43,051 nucleotides of DNA from Candidatus Sumerlaeota bacterium (GTDB lineage Bacteria > Sumerlaeota > Sumerlaeia > SLMS01 > JAHLLQ01). Positions 22,174 to 30,085 of the stretch are shown piece after piece. Positions within the stretch are counted from its first letter, which is position 1. Each line of letters opens with the position of its first letter. The stretch lies in the NCBI GenBank assembly GCA_021772755.1, contig JAJFLJ010000010.1, positions 1 through 43,051 of the forward strand. Direction: 5' to 3'. The translations under genes were made by a program, and so were the position numbers. The notes beneath the pieces are model-generated. The model was not told where the DNA came from and made no database searches. It saw nothing but the letters and a program-made list of their open reading frames with translations.

Positions 22174-24111
22174 CTAGATCTGCCCGCCGAGTTCGCGAAT
22201 CCAGTTCGTCACCTGAATGACCTGGGCGCCCCCCGCCTGAACGTAGTCGCGGTACTGCCGCACCGCGTTGCCTGTGTGGGTCGCCTCGTTCTCCTTGTCC
22301 TCGACGGCGAGAACGTTCTGGTAGAACACCCCGAGCCCGAACGCGAACTCGGGATTCTGCGGGTCGAGTTCCCGCGCCTTCAGCATTTCCTCTTCCGCGC
22401 GGAACAGGTCGTCCAGCGACTTCGAGGACGCGAACTTCTTCTGGTACGCCGAACCGATGCTGAAGTGCGCCGCAGGATAGTCGGGATACACCTCCAGCGC
22501 CTTGTTGAAGTCCTTCGTCGCCGTGCCTGGACCCGTCGTCAGAAGGGAGATCGCGCCCCGCGCCAGGTACGCATCCGCCAGGAAGGAGCGTCCCTCCTGG
22601 GTCGATCCGATTCCGAACTCGCCGACCAGGTCCACGACCTTCGTCAGATAGTCGGGGGCTTCGGTGAACTTCTTCTCGTCGAGAAACACGAGCCCCATCT
22701 CCAGGTTCGCGCGGATGTTGCGCGGGTACTGGTCGAGAATCTCGCGAATGGAGCGCCGTGCCTCGGCGTAGTTGCCCAGGCGCCGGTCGGTCGATGCCAG
22801 GGCGACGAGCGCGCGGGGCTCCGTCGGGTCCAGACTGCGGGCCGACTCGAAGTGCTCCTGCGCCAGTTCGTAGTCGCCGAGCGTCCAGAGAATGTCTCCC
22901 AGATCGCAATGCGCTTCGTAGTTCCGCGGGTCGATCGCGAGTTCGCTCTCGAAATGGACCTTCGCGGAGAGGATGTCGCGCTTGCCCAACAGGGCCTTCG
23001 CGATGGCGAAGTTCGCGCCGCGGTGCTCCGGGCTGATCTCCAGCAGCCGCGAGTAGGCCTCGATGGCGCCGTCCCAGTCCTCCTCTTCCAGGAGGAGAAC
23101 GGCGAGATAGCTCTGGACCTCGATGTTCTCGGGCCGAGCCTGGGCCGCCTGGCGCAGCGACGCGATGGCCGTTTCCCGGTCCCCGACGCTCTCCGATCCG
23201 GCGATCTCCGTCAGCGAATGGATGAACCGGTCCGTCAGGTTGCGGCGAAAGTCGGGATTCTCGCCGAAGACCGCCTCGTAGTACTGCACCGCCTGAACGT
23301 GGTCGGCGCGCGCCGAGCAGATGTCGGCGATCTTCAGCATCGTGCCGAGCCGCACGTCCGTCGCGAGATCGTCGCCACCGGCTCTCAGTGCGCGCTTGTA
23401 GTACTCGATCGCCTGCGTGTGCGTGCGAATGCTCTGCGCGTTGGTGTCGGCGATACGGAGAAGAATGTCGGGGTTGTTGGAATCGTACTGCAGCGCCCTG
23501 CGCAACTCCTCGGCGGCGCGCTCGTACTCGACGACGTTGGCGTACTCCTCGGCGCGCTTCAGGTGAAGCTCGCCCTGCAGCTGCCTCAGCACGGCACGAA
23601 CGTCCACCAGGCCCTCGCCGACCTCGCCGTCGAGAAGACGCAGTTGCTCCGCGGCTCCCGCGAGATCGCCGGACGCCAGTTTCGCGCGCACCTTCCCGAT
23701 CGGGTCCGCCCACACGCCCAGCGAGGCCTGCTCCAGCTTCGCCCGGGCAGCGTCGATCTTCGGATCGATCTCCTGCTTGTCGCCTCCCGCCGCGATCGCC
23801 CGCCGGTAATGCGCCAGAGCCTCCTCGTATTCGCCCTTCTCCGCGGCGCTGTCGCCCAGCGTCGCTTCCATGCGCGGGCTCTCGCCGCGCTCGATACGCT
23901 CGATCATCGAAGGCCGGAGCCGCAGCATCATGTTGTTCAGGTCGCGGAAGACCACCTGGTCCTCGGACTCGTCGACGACGATTCCCTCGATCTCCGAACC
24001 GCTCGTCAGAACGAGCCGGTCGGCCGCGGCATCCGTGGCCGAAAAAGTCAGTGCGCCCGCCAGGGCCAGAAGGCAGAGGGTTTCGGGAACAAGAGAGGGA
24101 TTGCGTCTCAC
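22174..24111 (-). CDS. Exported TPR-repeat protein with N-terminal SH3-like segment
   Basis: About 645 residues. I choose GTG 24111 (VRRNPSLVPETL) because GGAG lies eight bases upstream and the signal peptide starts there; an in-frame ATG at 24147 adds 12 residues. After the signal peptide (ending TDAAA) comes a small beta segment, RLVLTSGSEIEGIVVDE, resembling the SH3-like modules that precede TPRs in many planctomycete-type exported proteins. About ten TPR units then fill the protein, for example YEEALAHYRRAIAAGG, HTQAIEYYKRALRAGG, DWDGAIEAYSRLLEISPEH and DYELAQEHFESARSLDP. It sits under a strong promoter and is followed by the lipoprotein gene. It is probably a scaffold; partner unknown. 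Confidence 0.82.
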   Translation of the reverse strand: MRRNPSLVPETLCLLALAGALTFSATDAAADRLVLTSGSEIEGIVVDESEDQVVFRDLNNMMLRLRPSMIERIERGESPRMEATLGDSAAEKGEYEEALAHYRRAIAAGGDKQEIDPKIDAARAKLEQASLGVWADPIGKVRAKLASGDLAGAAEQLRLLDGEVGEGLVDVRAVLRQLQGELHLKRAEEYANVVEYERAAEELRRALQYDSNNPDILLRIADTNAQSIRTHTQAIEYYKRALRAGGDDLATDVRLGTMLKIADICSARADHVQAVQYYEAVFGENPDFRRNLTDRFIHSLTEIAGSESVGDRETAIASLRQAAQARPENIEVQSYLAVLLLEEEDWDGAIEAYSRLLEISPEHRGANFAIAKALLGKRDILSAKVHFESELAIDPRNYEAHCDLGDILWTLGDYELAQEHFESARSLDPTEPRALVALASTDRRLGNYAEARRSIREILDQYPRNIRANLEMGLVFLDEKKFTEAPDYLTKVVDLVGEFGIGSTQEGRSFLADAYLARGAISLLTTGPGTATKDFNKALEVYPDYPAAHFSIGSAYQKKFASSKSLDDLFRAEEEMLKARELDPQNPEFAFGLGVFYQNVLAVEDKENEATHTGNAVRQYRDYVQAGGAQVIQVTNWIRELGGQI

Positions 24112-24232
24112 GGGCACGTCTCCATCAAGGTTGGTTTGACAGGCCACCCGAAAAGCCTGGTTTCGCTGCTGGATCCGCCCTGGACCAAACGACAGTACTC
24201 GCTCCGCCAGGGTTCCGGCGAAGATTTCCTGA

Positions 24233-24262
24233 AATATAGGCCAGTTGTGAATTCAGTGTCAA
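24233..24262 (-). promoter_or_regulatory. Strong sigma-70-type promoter for the TPR-lipoprotein operon
   Basis: On the minus strand TTGACA (24262-24257), an 18-base spacer, then TATATT (24238-24233): a perfect -35 and a five-of-six -10. It leaves a leader of roughly 115 bases before GTG 24111. Confidence 0.7.
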
Positions 24263-24314
24263 TCTCACGAGCCAAAGAATCTCTCCGCAGCCAGTCCGCA
24301 ACCGGAGGTTTCGG

Positions 24315-25328
24315 GTGAGCGAGACCTACTGGACCGGACTTTTCTCCGTCCTTCGGGTCATGGTCGGGCTGTTCCTCATCAGTGGCCTGGGCTTCTGCCT
24401 GACGAAGTTCCGCGTCTTCCGGAAGGACGACGCCAAGAGCCTCAGCCGCGTTCTCATCGACCTGGTCGTCCCCGCCAAGCTGCTGGTGGCCACGGCGGCG
24501 GGGCTCACGAGCGAGACCCTCGCCGGCACCGCCGTCGTCATTCTGGCCGTGACCGTCATGATTCTGCTGGGGCTCGCGTGGTCGGGCGTCGCCGGCGCCG
24601 CACTGCGCGATGCGGACTGGAAGCGGCGAAGGGCCGTCATGGCGCTCTCGTCCATTCAGAACGCCATGTACATCCCTCTCCCCCTCATTCTCGCCCTCGT
24701 GCCCGCGGAATCCGCGAACGAGGCCACCGTCTACATCGGCGGAGCCATTCTCGCCACGTTCTCCCTCCAGTGGACGCTGGGCGTCTATCTCCTGCGCGGT
24801 CGGGAGGACCGCCAGCCCTCCGGTCTCCGCGAGACGCTCGCCAACGCCATCACCCCCCCGCCGGTGGCGCTGCTTCTCGGGGCCGCCTGTGCCACGATCC
24901 CCGCACTCTCGAACGCGGCGCGGGGCACCGGAGGCCCCGCTCCCGCCGTGCTCGTCTTCGACGCGGCGCGGCTGCTCGGCTCCGCCCTCACGCCTCTCGC
25001 CATGCTCGTTCTCGGAATGCTGATCGCGAACTGCAGTCTCCGCAGCCTTCGCCCCGGAGTGCTCGCCATCCCGCTGACCTATCGCATTCTGCTCGCGCCG
25101 GCGCTGATGCTGCTCGCCCTCAAGTCGCCGCTGCTGAACTGGGTCGGGCCCTACGTCGCCCTCGTGCTGATGATCGAATCGGCATCTCCGCCGGCAACGG
25201 GGACTTCGATCATCGCCGTGCGCTTCGACGGAGACTGGGAAACCGTCTCCGCCGTGCTCCTGGTGGCGTACCTCTGCGCGCTGGTGACCATGCCGGCGTG
25301 GGTGGCCGTCGTCATGCCGGCTCTCTGA
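24315..25328 (+). CDS. AEC (auxin efflux carrier) family permease
   Basis: A 337-residue inner-membrane transporter with about ten transmembrane helices in two five-helix halves, the layout of the AEC/bile-acid-type fold. Typical features are the N-terminal GFCLTKFRVF and VPAKLLVATAAG segments, and a small-residue-rich crossover near the C-terminus (IESASPPATGTSIIAVRF). Bacterial members export or import small organic anions such as malate or malonate; the substrate here cannot be inferred. It starts at GTG 24315 with GGAGG seven bases upstream. It is transcribed divergently from the TPR operon and followed by the palindrome island, so it is probably monocistronic. Confidence 0.88.
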   Translation: MSETYWTGLFSVLRVMVGLFLISGLGFCLTKFRVFRKDDAKSLSRVLIDLVVPAKLLVATAAGLTSETLAGTAVVILAVTVMILLGLAWSGVAGAALRDADWKRRRAVMALSSIQNAMYIPLPLILALVPAESANEATVYIGGAILATFSLQWTLGVYLLRGREDRQPSGLRETLANAITPPPVALLLGAACATIPALSNAARGTGGPAPAVLVFDAARLLGSALTPLAMLVLGMLIANCSLRSLRPGVLAIPLTYRILLAPALMLLALKSPLLNWVGPYVALVLMIESASPPATGTSIIAVRFDGDWETVSAVLLVAYLCALVTMPAWVAVVMPAL

Positions 25329-25530
25329 GCGCGGCGAACTCCCCGGCGACCAGAGCGTTCGCGGAACCCGCGTAGCCAGAGTATTCGCCGGTAGCTGCGA
25401 ACCGCGAGACAGGAGCAACACAAGGTCGCCATGAACGCCGGCTGGATTGTTGCCTGTCAAGAACTGGCGTTCGGCCACAGGCTGATGGCTGTCGAGAGTT
25501 TCGGAATGAGAAAAGCCAGCCCTGTCGCTT

Positions 25531-25547
25531 CAAGCGCAACGCGCTTG
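25531..25547. repeat. Island palindrome 1
   Basis: CAAGCGC (25531-25537), loop AAC, GCGCTTG (25541-25547). Related in stem to 3358-3374 and 4011-4028 near the RAYT. Confidence 0.7.
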
Positions 25548-25557
25548 GAGACGATAG

Positions 25558-25584
25558 CCTCTGGTTGCCGCAGGCAACCAGAGG
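25558..25584. repeat. Island palindrome 2, perfect 12-bp stem
   Basis: CCTCTGGTTGCC (25558-25569), loop GCA, GGCAACCAGAGG (25573-25584). It has the same GGTTGCC/GGCAACC core as the long REP-like hairpins at 3966-4000 and 25679-25710, here without mismatches. Confidence 0.75.
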
Positions 25585-25600
25585 AACGCGAACCCCACCG

Positions 25601-25623
25601 GTCGAACCGCATCGCGGTTCGAC
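25601..25623. repeat. Island palindrome 3, perfect 10-bp stem
   Basis: GTCGAACCGC (25601-25610), loop ATC, GCGGTTCGAC (25614-25623). It shares its stem with 3931-3947 and 25643-25661. Confidence 0.75.
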
Positions 25624-25642
25624 GATCTTCCGCCGACCCTGT

Positions 25643-25661
25643 CGAACCGCCATGCGGTTCG
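25643..25661. repeat. Island palindrome 4
   Basis: CGAACCGC (25643-25650), loop CAT, GCGGTTCG (25654-25661). It is a second copy of palindrome 3, 40 bases further on, with a different loop; the flanking GTC occurs in both. Confidence 0.75.
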
Positions 25662-25678
25662 GGTCGTTGCCCGCCTGA

Positions 25679-25710
25679 CCTGCGGTAGCCGCTCGCGCGG
25701 CAACCGCAGG
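25679..25710. repeat. Island palindrome 5, long REP-like hairpin
   Basis: CCTGCGGT (25679-25686) pairs with ACCGCAGG (25703-25710), with AGCC and GGCA inside. It is the counterpart of 3966-4000 next to the RAYT, with compensating stem changes. Confidence 0.75.
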
Positions 25711-25720
25711 CTATCGACTC

Positions 25721-25737
25721 CAGGCGCGCTGCGCCTG
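25721..25737. repeat. Island palindrome 6
   Basis: CAGGCGC (25721-25727), loop GCT, GCGCCTG (25731-25737). Stem-3-stem plan as in the others. Confidence 0.7.
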
Positions 25738-25891
25738 TCTTGCGAGCGAACGTCCGAGCACCTGGCGCAGAGCGCCGACGGAATGCTCCCGCCATGGAAG
25801 CCGGGACCCGCGCAGATCTCTCGTGGCCATCGTGCGAACCGATGCCGATGGATGGCTCCGGGCGGGCGGCAGCGAAATACGGAAAGACGCC

Positions 25892-26548
25892 CTATTCCGT
25901 CGGGTAGTGGCGGACGATTTCCCCGCGAACCAGATAGATGACGTCTTCGGCGATGTTCGTCGAGAGGTCGGCGATGCGCTCCAGGTGCCGCGTCACGTCC
26001 ATCATCTTGATCAGCGTGCGCGCGTGCTGCGGGGCCTGCTCGATGCGGTCGCGGATCACGCTGTTGATCTCGCGCTTGTAGCGGTCGACCTCGTCGTCGT
26101 TGCGGCAGACCTCCGCGGCGAGCGCCTCGTCGGAGTTGATCAGCGCGTCCAGGCTCTGCTTGAGCATCGTCCGGACCGCCCGCGTCATCGCGGCGAAGTC
26201 CTCCGGCATCTCCATCACCGGATCGCGCTTCGCCACGAACGCCGCCCGCCTCGCGATGCTGACGGTCAGATCGCCCATGCGCTCCAGGTCGTTGTTCATC
26301 TTCAGGACGGTCACGATGAAGCGCAGATCGACCGCGACGGGATTGTGGAGTGCCAGGATCTTCAGGCACTCCTCCTCGACGTCGATCTCCATCGCGTCGA
26401 TGCGCTTGTCGCCCTCGATCACGGCTTCCGCGAGAACCCCGTCCCGCGTCTCGAAGGCGAGAATCGCCTTCTCCAGGGCCTCCTCGACGAGGGCGGCCTC
26501 GGCGAGGATCTCCTTCCTCAGCTTGTTCAGTTCGCGGTGAAAATGCAT
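25892..26548 (-). CDS. phoU: Phosphate-signalling regulator PhoU
   Basis: A 218-residue cytoplasmic all-helical protein made of two PhoU repeats. Each repeat has the metal-binding E/D-rich motif: MNNDLERMGDLTVSIARR (about 84-101) and DVTRHLERIADLSTNIAEDV (about 184-203). PhoU represses PhoR signalling when phosphate is plentiful and interacts with the Pst transporter. It is the last gene of phoB-phoR-pstB-phoU, 92 bases after pstB. Start ATG 26548 (MHFHRELNKLR) matches the family N-terminus. Length is typical. Confidence 0.95.
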   Translation of the reverse strand: MHFHRELNKLRKEILAEAALVEEALEKAILAFETRDGVLAEAVIEGDKRIDAMEIDVEEECLKILALHNPVAVDLRFIVTVLKMNNDLERMGDLTVSIARRAAFVAKRDPVMEMPEDFAAMTRAVRTMLKQSLDALINSDEALAAEVCRNDDEVDRYKREINSVIRDRIEQAPQHARTLIKMMDVTRHLERIADLSTNIAEDVIYLVRGEIVRHYPTE

Positions 26549-26640
26549 CTCTTCGCCTTCCGTTTCGTCTCTCGCGACTCGACCCGGCATCGGACCGCGA
26601 ACGGCTCCGAAAGTCACGGGAAAACCGCCGCGGGGCCGGC

Positions 26641-27426
26641 CTAGCCGAACCGGCCCGTGATGTAGTCTTCCGTCTGCTTCTTCGCGGGCTTCGTGAAGAT
26701 GGTCTCCGTCTCGTCGTACTCGATCAGCTGGCCCTCGTAGAAGAACGCGGTCTTGTCGGAGACGCGCGCGGCCTGCTGCATGTTGTGGGTGACGATGACG
26801 ATCGTGTACTCGCCGCGCAGTTCCGCGATCAGGTCCTCGATCTTCGCGGTCGAACGCGGATCGAGCGCCGACGCCGGCTCGTCCATGAGAAGCACCCGCG
26901 GGTCCACCGCCAGCGCCCGTGCGATGCAGAGCCGCTGCTGCTGGCCGCCGGAAAGGCCCAGCGCGTTGTCCTTCAGGCGGTCCTTCACCTCGTCCCAGAG
27001 CGCCGCACGCACCAGGCTCCTCTCCACGATCTCGTCCAGCGCCTCGCGCGCCTTCACCCCGTGGAGACGCGGCCCGTAGGCGACGTTGTCGTAGATCGAC
27101 TTCGGAAACGGGTTGGACTTCTGGAAGACCATCCCGACGTTCTTGCGCAATTCCACCACGTTCGTTCGCGCGTCGGAGATCGATTCGCCGTCCAGGGTGA
27201 AGCTGCCCGTCATGCGGCTGTTCTCGATGAGGTCGTTCATCCGGTTGATGCACCGCAGGAACGTCGACTTTCCGCACCCCGAAGGCCCGATGAGCGCCGT
27301 CACCATGTTGCCCGGCATCTCCATCGAGATGTCGAAGAGCGCCTGCTTCGCGCCGTAGTGGAAGTTCACTTCGGAGGCTTCCACCCGGCCCTTCGCGATG
27401 TCGATCTGCGTGTCGCTAACTGCCAT
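26641..27426 (-). CDS. pstB: Phosphate ABC transporter ATP-binding protein PstB
   Basis: A 261-residue ATPase of the high-affinity phosphate importer. Walker A is GPSGCGKST (47-55), the Q-loop region is [16 protein letters not shown], the ABC signature is LSGGQQQR (158-165), Walker B is VLLMDEP, and the H-loop is [13 protein letters not shown]. The [10 protein letters not shown] and EPASALDP stretches are diagnostic for PstB. It starts at ATG 27426, overlapping the end of phoR by 11 bases, so translation is coupled. The membrane and binding components pstS, pstC and pstA are not in the window, so the transporter must be completed from elsewhere. Confidence 0.96.
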   Translation of the reverse strand: MAVSDTQIDIAKGRVEASEVNFHYGAKQALFDISMEMPGNMVTALIGPSGCGKSTFLRCINRMNDLIENSRMTGSFTLDGESISDARTNVVELRKNVGMVFQKSNPFPKSIYDNVAYGPRLHGVKAREALDEIVERSLVRAALWDEVKDRLKDNALGLSGGQQQRLCIARALAVDPRVLLMDEPASALDPRSTAKIEDLIAELRGEYTIVIVTHNMQQAARVSDKTAFFYEGQLIEYDETETIFTKPAKKQTEDYITGRFG

Positions 27427-29242
27427 GAGTCGTTCCGTTCGGCGGCCCGGCGTCCCGCGCCGGACCGGTGATGTTCTCCGCCCCCGCGCCCAGCGGCAGC
27501 GTGACGGAGAAGTCCGTCCCCTCGCCCGGCGTGCTGGAGACCGATACGCTCCCCCCGTGGACCTGGGCAACGTTCTTCACGATCGACAGACCCAGGCCCG
27601 TTCCGCCGACCTCGCGGCTGCGCGCCTTGTCGATCCGGTAGAACCGCTCGAACACCCTCTCCAGATGCTCTTTCTCGATTCCCACCCCGTTGTCGCGCAC
27701 GTGGATGCGGACCGTCGATCCGTTTCGCTCCACCTCCACCGCGACCTTTCCGCCGCCGGGCTTGCTGTACTTCACGGCGTTCTCGATCAGATTCGTCAGC
27801 GCCTGCTCCACCAGCACCGGATTCACCCGCAACCGGAGGTCCTCCGGGCAGCTCGCATCGAGCTCCACCGCGTTCTTCGCCGCCAGATCCCGGCAGAAGT
27901 CCGCGCTCTGCCCGATCAGCTTCGCCAGCGAAACGTCCTCCGTCTCGATGCGCTCGTGGCGGTCCAGACGCGAGAGGCTCAGCAGGTCCTCGATCACGTC
28001 GCACAGGCGGTCCGACTGGCGCGCGATGATCCGGACGAAGCGCTCCGCCTCCTCCGGGTTCTCCAGCGCCCCGTCCAGCAGCGTCTCCGTGAATCCCTTG
28101 ATCGACGTGATCGGCGTCCTCAGCTCGTGCGAGACGTTGGCGACGAACTCGCGGCGCAGGTTCTCCAGCTTCTGAAGACGCGTCACGTTCGTCAGAATCG
28201 TCACGACTCCGATGTCCCGGCCACCGCCGTCGCGAAGCGGCGCGCAGCGCGCCAGCAGAACCGTCTCCGAGCCCGTTCGGATATACGACCCCTCCTCGCA
28301 CTCCGTCGAGAAGTCGCCCTTCAATGCCCGCGCGATCAGCCGCTGAAGCGCCACGTTCCGGCTGGTCTCCTGCACCAGTCTGCCGGCGGCGTCGCGCGCA
28401 GGAATCCCCAGCAGCTCCTGAGCCGCGCGGTTGATGCTCAACACCCGCTCGCCCCCGTCCACGGCGAGAACGCCCTCCGCCATCGACTCGAGAACCGCCT
28501 GGCGCTCGTTGCGCTGGTTCGTGATCTCGTCGATCCGCTCGCTCAGCTGCGACGCCATCTGATTCAGCGCGTCCGCCAGTTCGCCGAGCTCCACACCAGG
28601 CGGCGTCGGCACCTTGCGCTTCAGATTCCCGCGTCCGAACTGCTCCGCCCCCCGGCGCAGAACCTCGATCGGGCGCGTGAACCGAATCGCCAGGAACAGA
28701 GCCACCACGCAGGCGAGCGCCACCGAAGCCCCAACCGGAACGAAGAGCGACTTCCATCCGGCCACGGCCGCCTGGCGGACCGCCCCGACCGGTCTCGTCA
28801 CCTGAATCGCGCCGACGACTTCGTCGCCGACCGTCACCGGAACGGCGACCGCCAGCACCTCTTCCCCGGCCGTCAGGGAATGGAAGATGCGCGAAGCCTC
28901 GCGACCCTCCCGCAGCGCCGCGACGACATCCGGTGTCGGGCGGCTGCTCCGGCGCTCCGCGTCGCGACTCGCCGCGACGACGTTTCCCTCCCGATCGAAG
29001 AAGCGGAAACCCAAGTGCGGGTGTTCTTCCGCCGCCCGCGCCAGCACGCCGCTCGCGTCGCCGGCCGGTGTCGGCGCGCGGGACGCCTCATGCCGCGCCG
29101 TCTCCGCAAGGCGGGTCCTCTCCGCGTCCACCGCGGAATCCACCAGGGTGACGCGCAGCGCGGCGAGCGAACCCGCACCCAGCAGGCCGATGACAAGCAG
29201 GTAGGAACCGAAGACTCTCCACAGCAGCCCGCTCTTGCTCAA
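27416..29242 (-). CDS. phoR: PhoR-like membrane sensor histidine kinase
   Basis: A 608-residue kinase. Transmembrane helices at about 11-32 and 165-187 flank a periplasmic sensor region of 130 residues. A HAMP domain (188-240) and a PAS domain (245-350) follow. The HisKA phospho-acceptor is H372 in [11 protein letters not shown]. The HATPase domain has the N box [10 protein letters not shown], the G1 box [10 protein letters not shown] and the G2 box [10 protein letters not shown]. It phosphorylates the adjacent PhoB under low phosphate. It starts at TTG 29242, overlapping the phoB stop (TTGA). The periplasmic domain is larger than in E. coli PhoR and more like Bacillus PhoR. The phosphate role is inferred from the phoB-pstB-phoU context. 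Confidence 0.92.
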   Translation of the reverse strand: MSKSGLLWRVFGSYLLVIGLLGAGSLAALRVTLVDSAVDAERTRLAETARHEASRAPTPAGDASGVLARAAEEHPHLGFRFFDREGNVVAASRDAERRSSRPTPDVVAALREGREASRIFHSLTAGEEVLAVAVPVTVGDEVVGAIQVTRPVGAVRQAAVAGWKSLFVPVGASVALACVVALFLAIRFTRPIEVLRRGAEQFGRGNLKRKVPTPPGVELGELADALNQMASQLSERIDEITNQRNERQAVLESMAEGVLAVDGGERVLSINRAAQELLGIPARDAAGRLVQETSRNVALQRLIARALKGDFSTECEEGSYIRTGSETVLLARCAPLRDGGGRDIGVVTILTNVTRLQKLENLRREFVANVSHELRTPITSIKGFTETLLDGALENPEEAERFVRIIARQSDRLCDVIEDLLSLSRLDRHERIETEDVSLAKLIGQSADFCRDLAAKNAVELDASCPEDLRLRVNPVLVEQALTNLIENAVKYSKPGGGKVAVEVERNGSTVRIHVRDNGVGIEKEHLERVFERFYRIDKARSREVGGTGLGLSIVKNVAQVHGGSVSVSSTPGEGTDFSVTLPLGAGAENITGPARDAGPPNGTTHGS

Positions 29243-29937
29243 TCTGCCGACTCCGCGAACCGGTATCCCACGCCCCGAACGGTCTCGATCAGACCGGCAT
29301 CCTCTCCCAGCTTTCGCCGCAGAGACACGACATGCACGTCCACGGAACGGTCCGTCACGCCGACGCCGACGCCCTGGGTGGCTTCGACGATCTGGGAACG
29401 GGTAAAGACGCGGCCGGGCTGGCGCGCCAGCGTCGAAAGAATTCTCATTTCCAGCGCCGTCAGCGTCAGCGGCCGACCGTTGATGCTGGCCTCGTGGCGC
29501 TGGATGTCCAGCGTCAGCCCCTCCGCCTTCAGGATCGAATCGGCGGCCTCGCTTCTCACCAGGTCGCGACGCCTCAGCACGGCCTTCATCCGGGCGAGCA
29601 GAACGCGCGGGCTGAAGGGCTTGGGGACGTAGTCGTCGGCGCCCATCTCCAGGCCGACGACGACGTCGGCCTCCTCGCCCCTGGCTGTCAGCATGATGAT
29701 CGGAATGTGCTCGGTCTTGCGGTCGTTCTTCAGCCGCTTGCAGACTTCCAGCCCGTCGACGCCCGGAAGCATGAGGTCGAGGACGATCATCTGCGGAATC
29801 CTCTCGCGGGCTTCCCGCAGGGCGTCCTCGCCCGTGCCCACGCAGTTCACCGCGTAGTTGTTCCGGGTCAGGTTGTATTCCAGCAATTCGCGAATGTCCG
29901 TTTCATCGTCCACGACGAGGATCGATGCGTTGCTCAT
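29239..29937 (-). CDS. phoB: PhoB-like OmpR-family response regulator
   Basis: A 232-residue transcription regulator. The receiver domain (5-120) has the acidic pair D10-D11, phospho-acceptor D54 in VLDLMLPG, T84 and K106 in VPKPF. A winged-helix domain (135-230) has LTALEMRILSTLARQPGRVFTR and TDRSVDVHVVSLRRKLG. It starts at ATG 29937 with GGAG ten bases upstream; longer in-frame starts exist, but the receiver domain begins right here. It is the first gene of phoB-phoR-pstB-phoU. The upstream region holds a large inverted repeat and is a good candidate for autoregulation. Confidence 0.94.
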   Translation of the reverse strand: MSNASILVVDDETDIRELLEYNLTRNNYAVNCVGTGEDALREARERIPQMIVLDLMLPGVDGLEVCKRLKNDRKTEHIPIIMLTARGEEADVVVGLEMGADDYVPKPFSPRVLLARMKAVLRRRDLVRSEAADSILKAEGLTLDIQRHEASINGRPLTLTALEMRILSTLARQPGRVFTRSQIVEATQGVGVGVTDRSVDVHVVSLRRKLGEDAGLIETVRGVGYRFAESAD

Positions 29938-30021
29938 GCCGTCGGTTCTCCGCACAGAGTGGGTTCGCGGTCGCCCGCCGCGCGAGGTGGGACCACTCTC
30001 CCGTCCCTCTGGCAAGGCGAT

Positions 30022-30055
30022 TGTCCTAACAATCGCACTTCCAATTGTTAAGACA
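30022..30055 (-). promoter_or_regulatory. Inverted repeat in the phoB upstream region
   Basis: TGTCCTAACAAT (30022-30033) faces ATTGTTAAGACA (30044-30055): 12-base arms, one mismatch, 10-base gap. A second palindrome, GCGATTGT-CCTA-ACAATCGC (30017-30036), overlaps the left arm, so the two folds exclude each other. On the minus strand TTAACA, 17 bases, TAGGAC could be a promoter inside the repeat. It lies 85 bases before phoB ATG and is unusually A/T-rich. It could be an operator or the terminator of the upstream kinase gene; no T-run supports the latter. Confidence 0.45.
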
Positions 30056-30085
30056 CGCCACCCTCACGGAACTCTAACGAAATCC

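Larger units (their letters stand above)
25329..25891. other. 563-base gene-free stretch with a palindrome island
   Basis: Between the convergent AEC and phoU genes. Bases 25329-25530 have no structure I can name. Bases 25531-25737 are almost entirely hairpins (separate entries). Bases 25738-25891 show nothing recognisable and no clear phoU terminator. The short reading frames here are translations of the palindromes. Confidence 0.65.

Noticed and set aside
25531-25737. Possible CRISPR array
   Set aside because: The units are different palindromes with variable spacing, without identical direct repeats and unique spacers; no cas genes are present.
25431-25795. Small reading frames in the 25.5-kb island
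   Set aside because: They are translations of the hairpin repeats, are open on both strands by composition, and have no ribosome site.
29938-30085. Classical Pho box before phoB
   Set aside because: CGT occurs at 11-base spacing three times, reminiscent of PhoB direct repeats, but the rest of each unit does not match a known consensus well enough.
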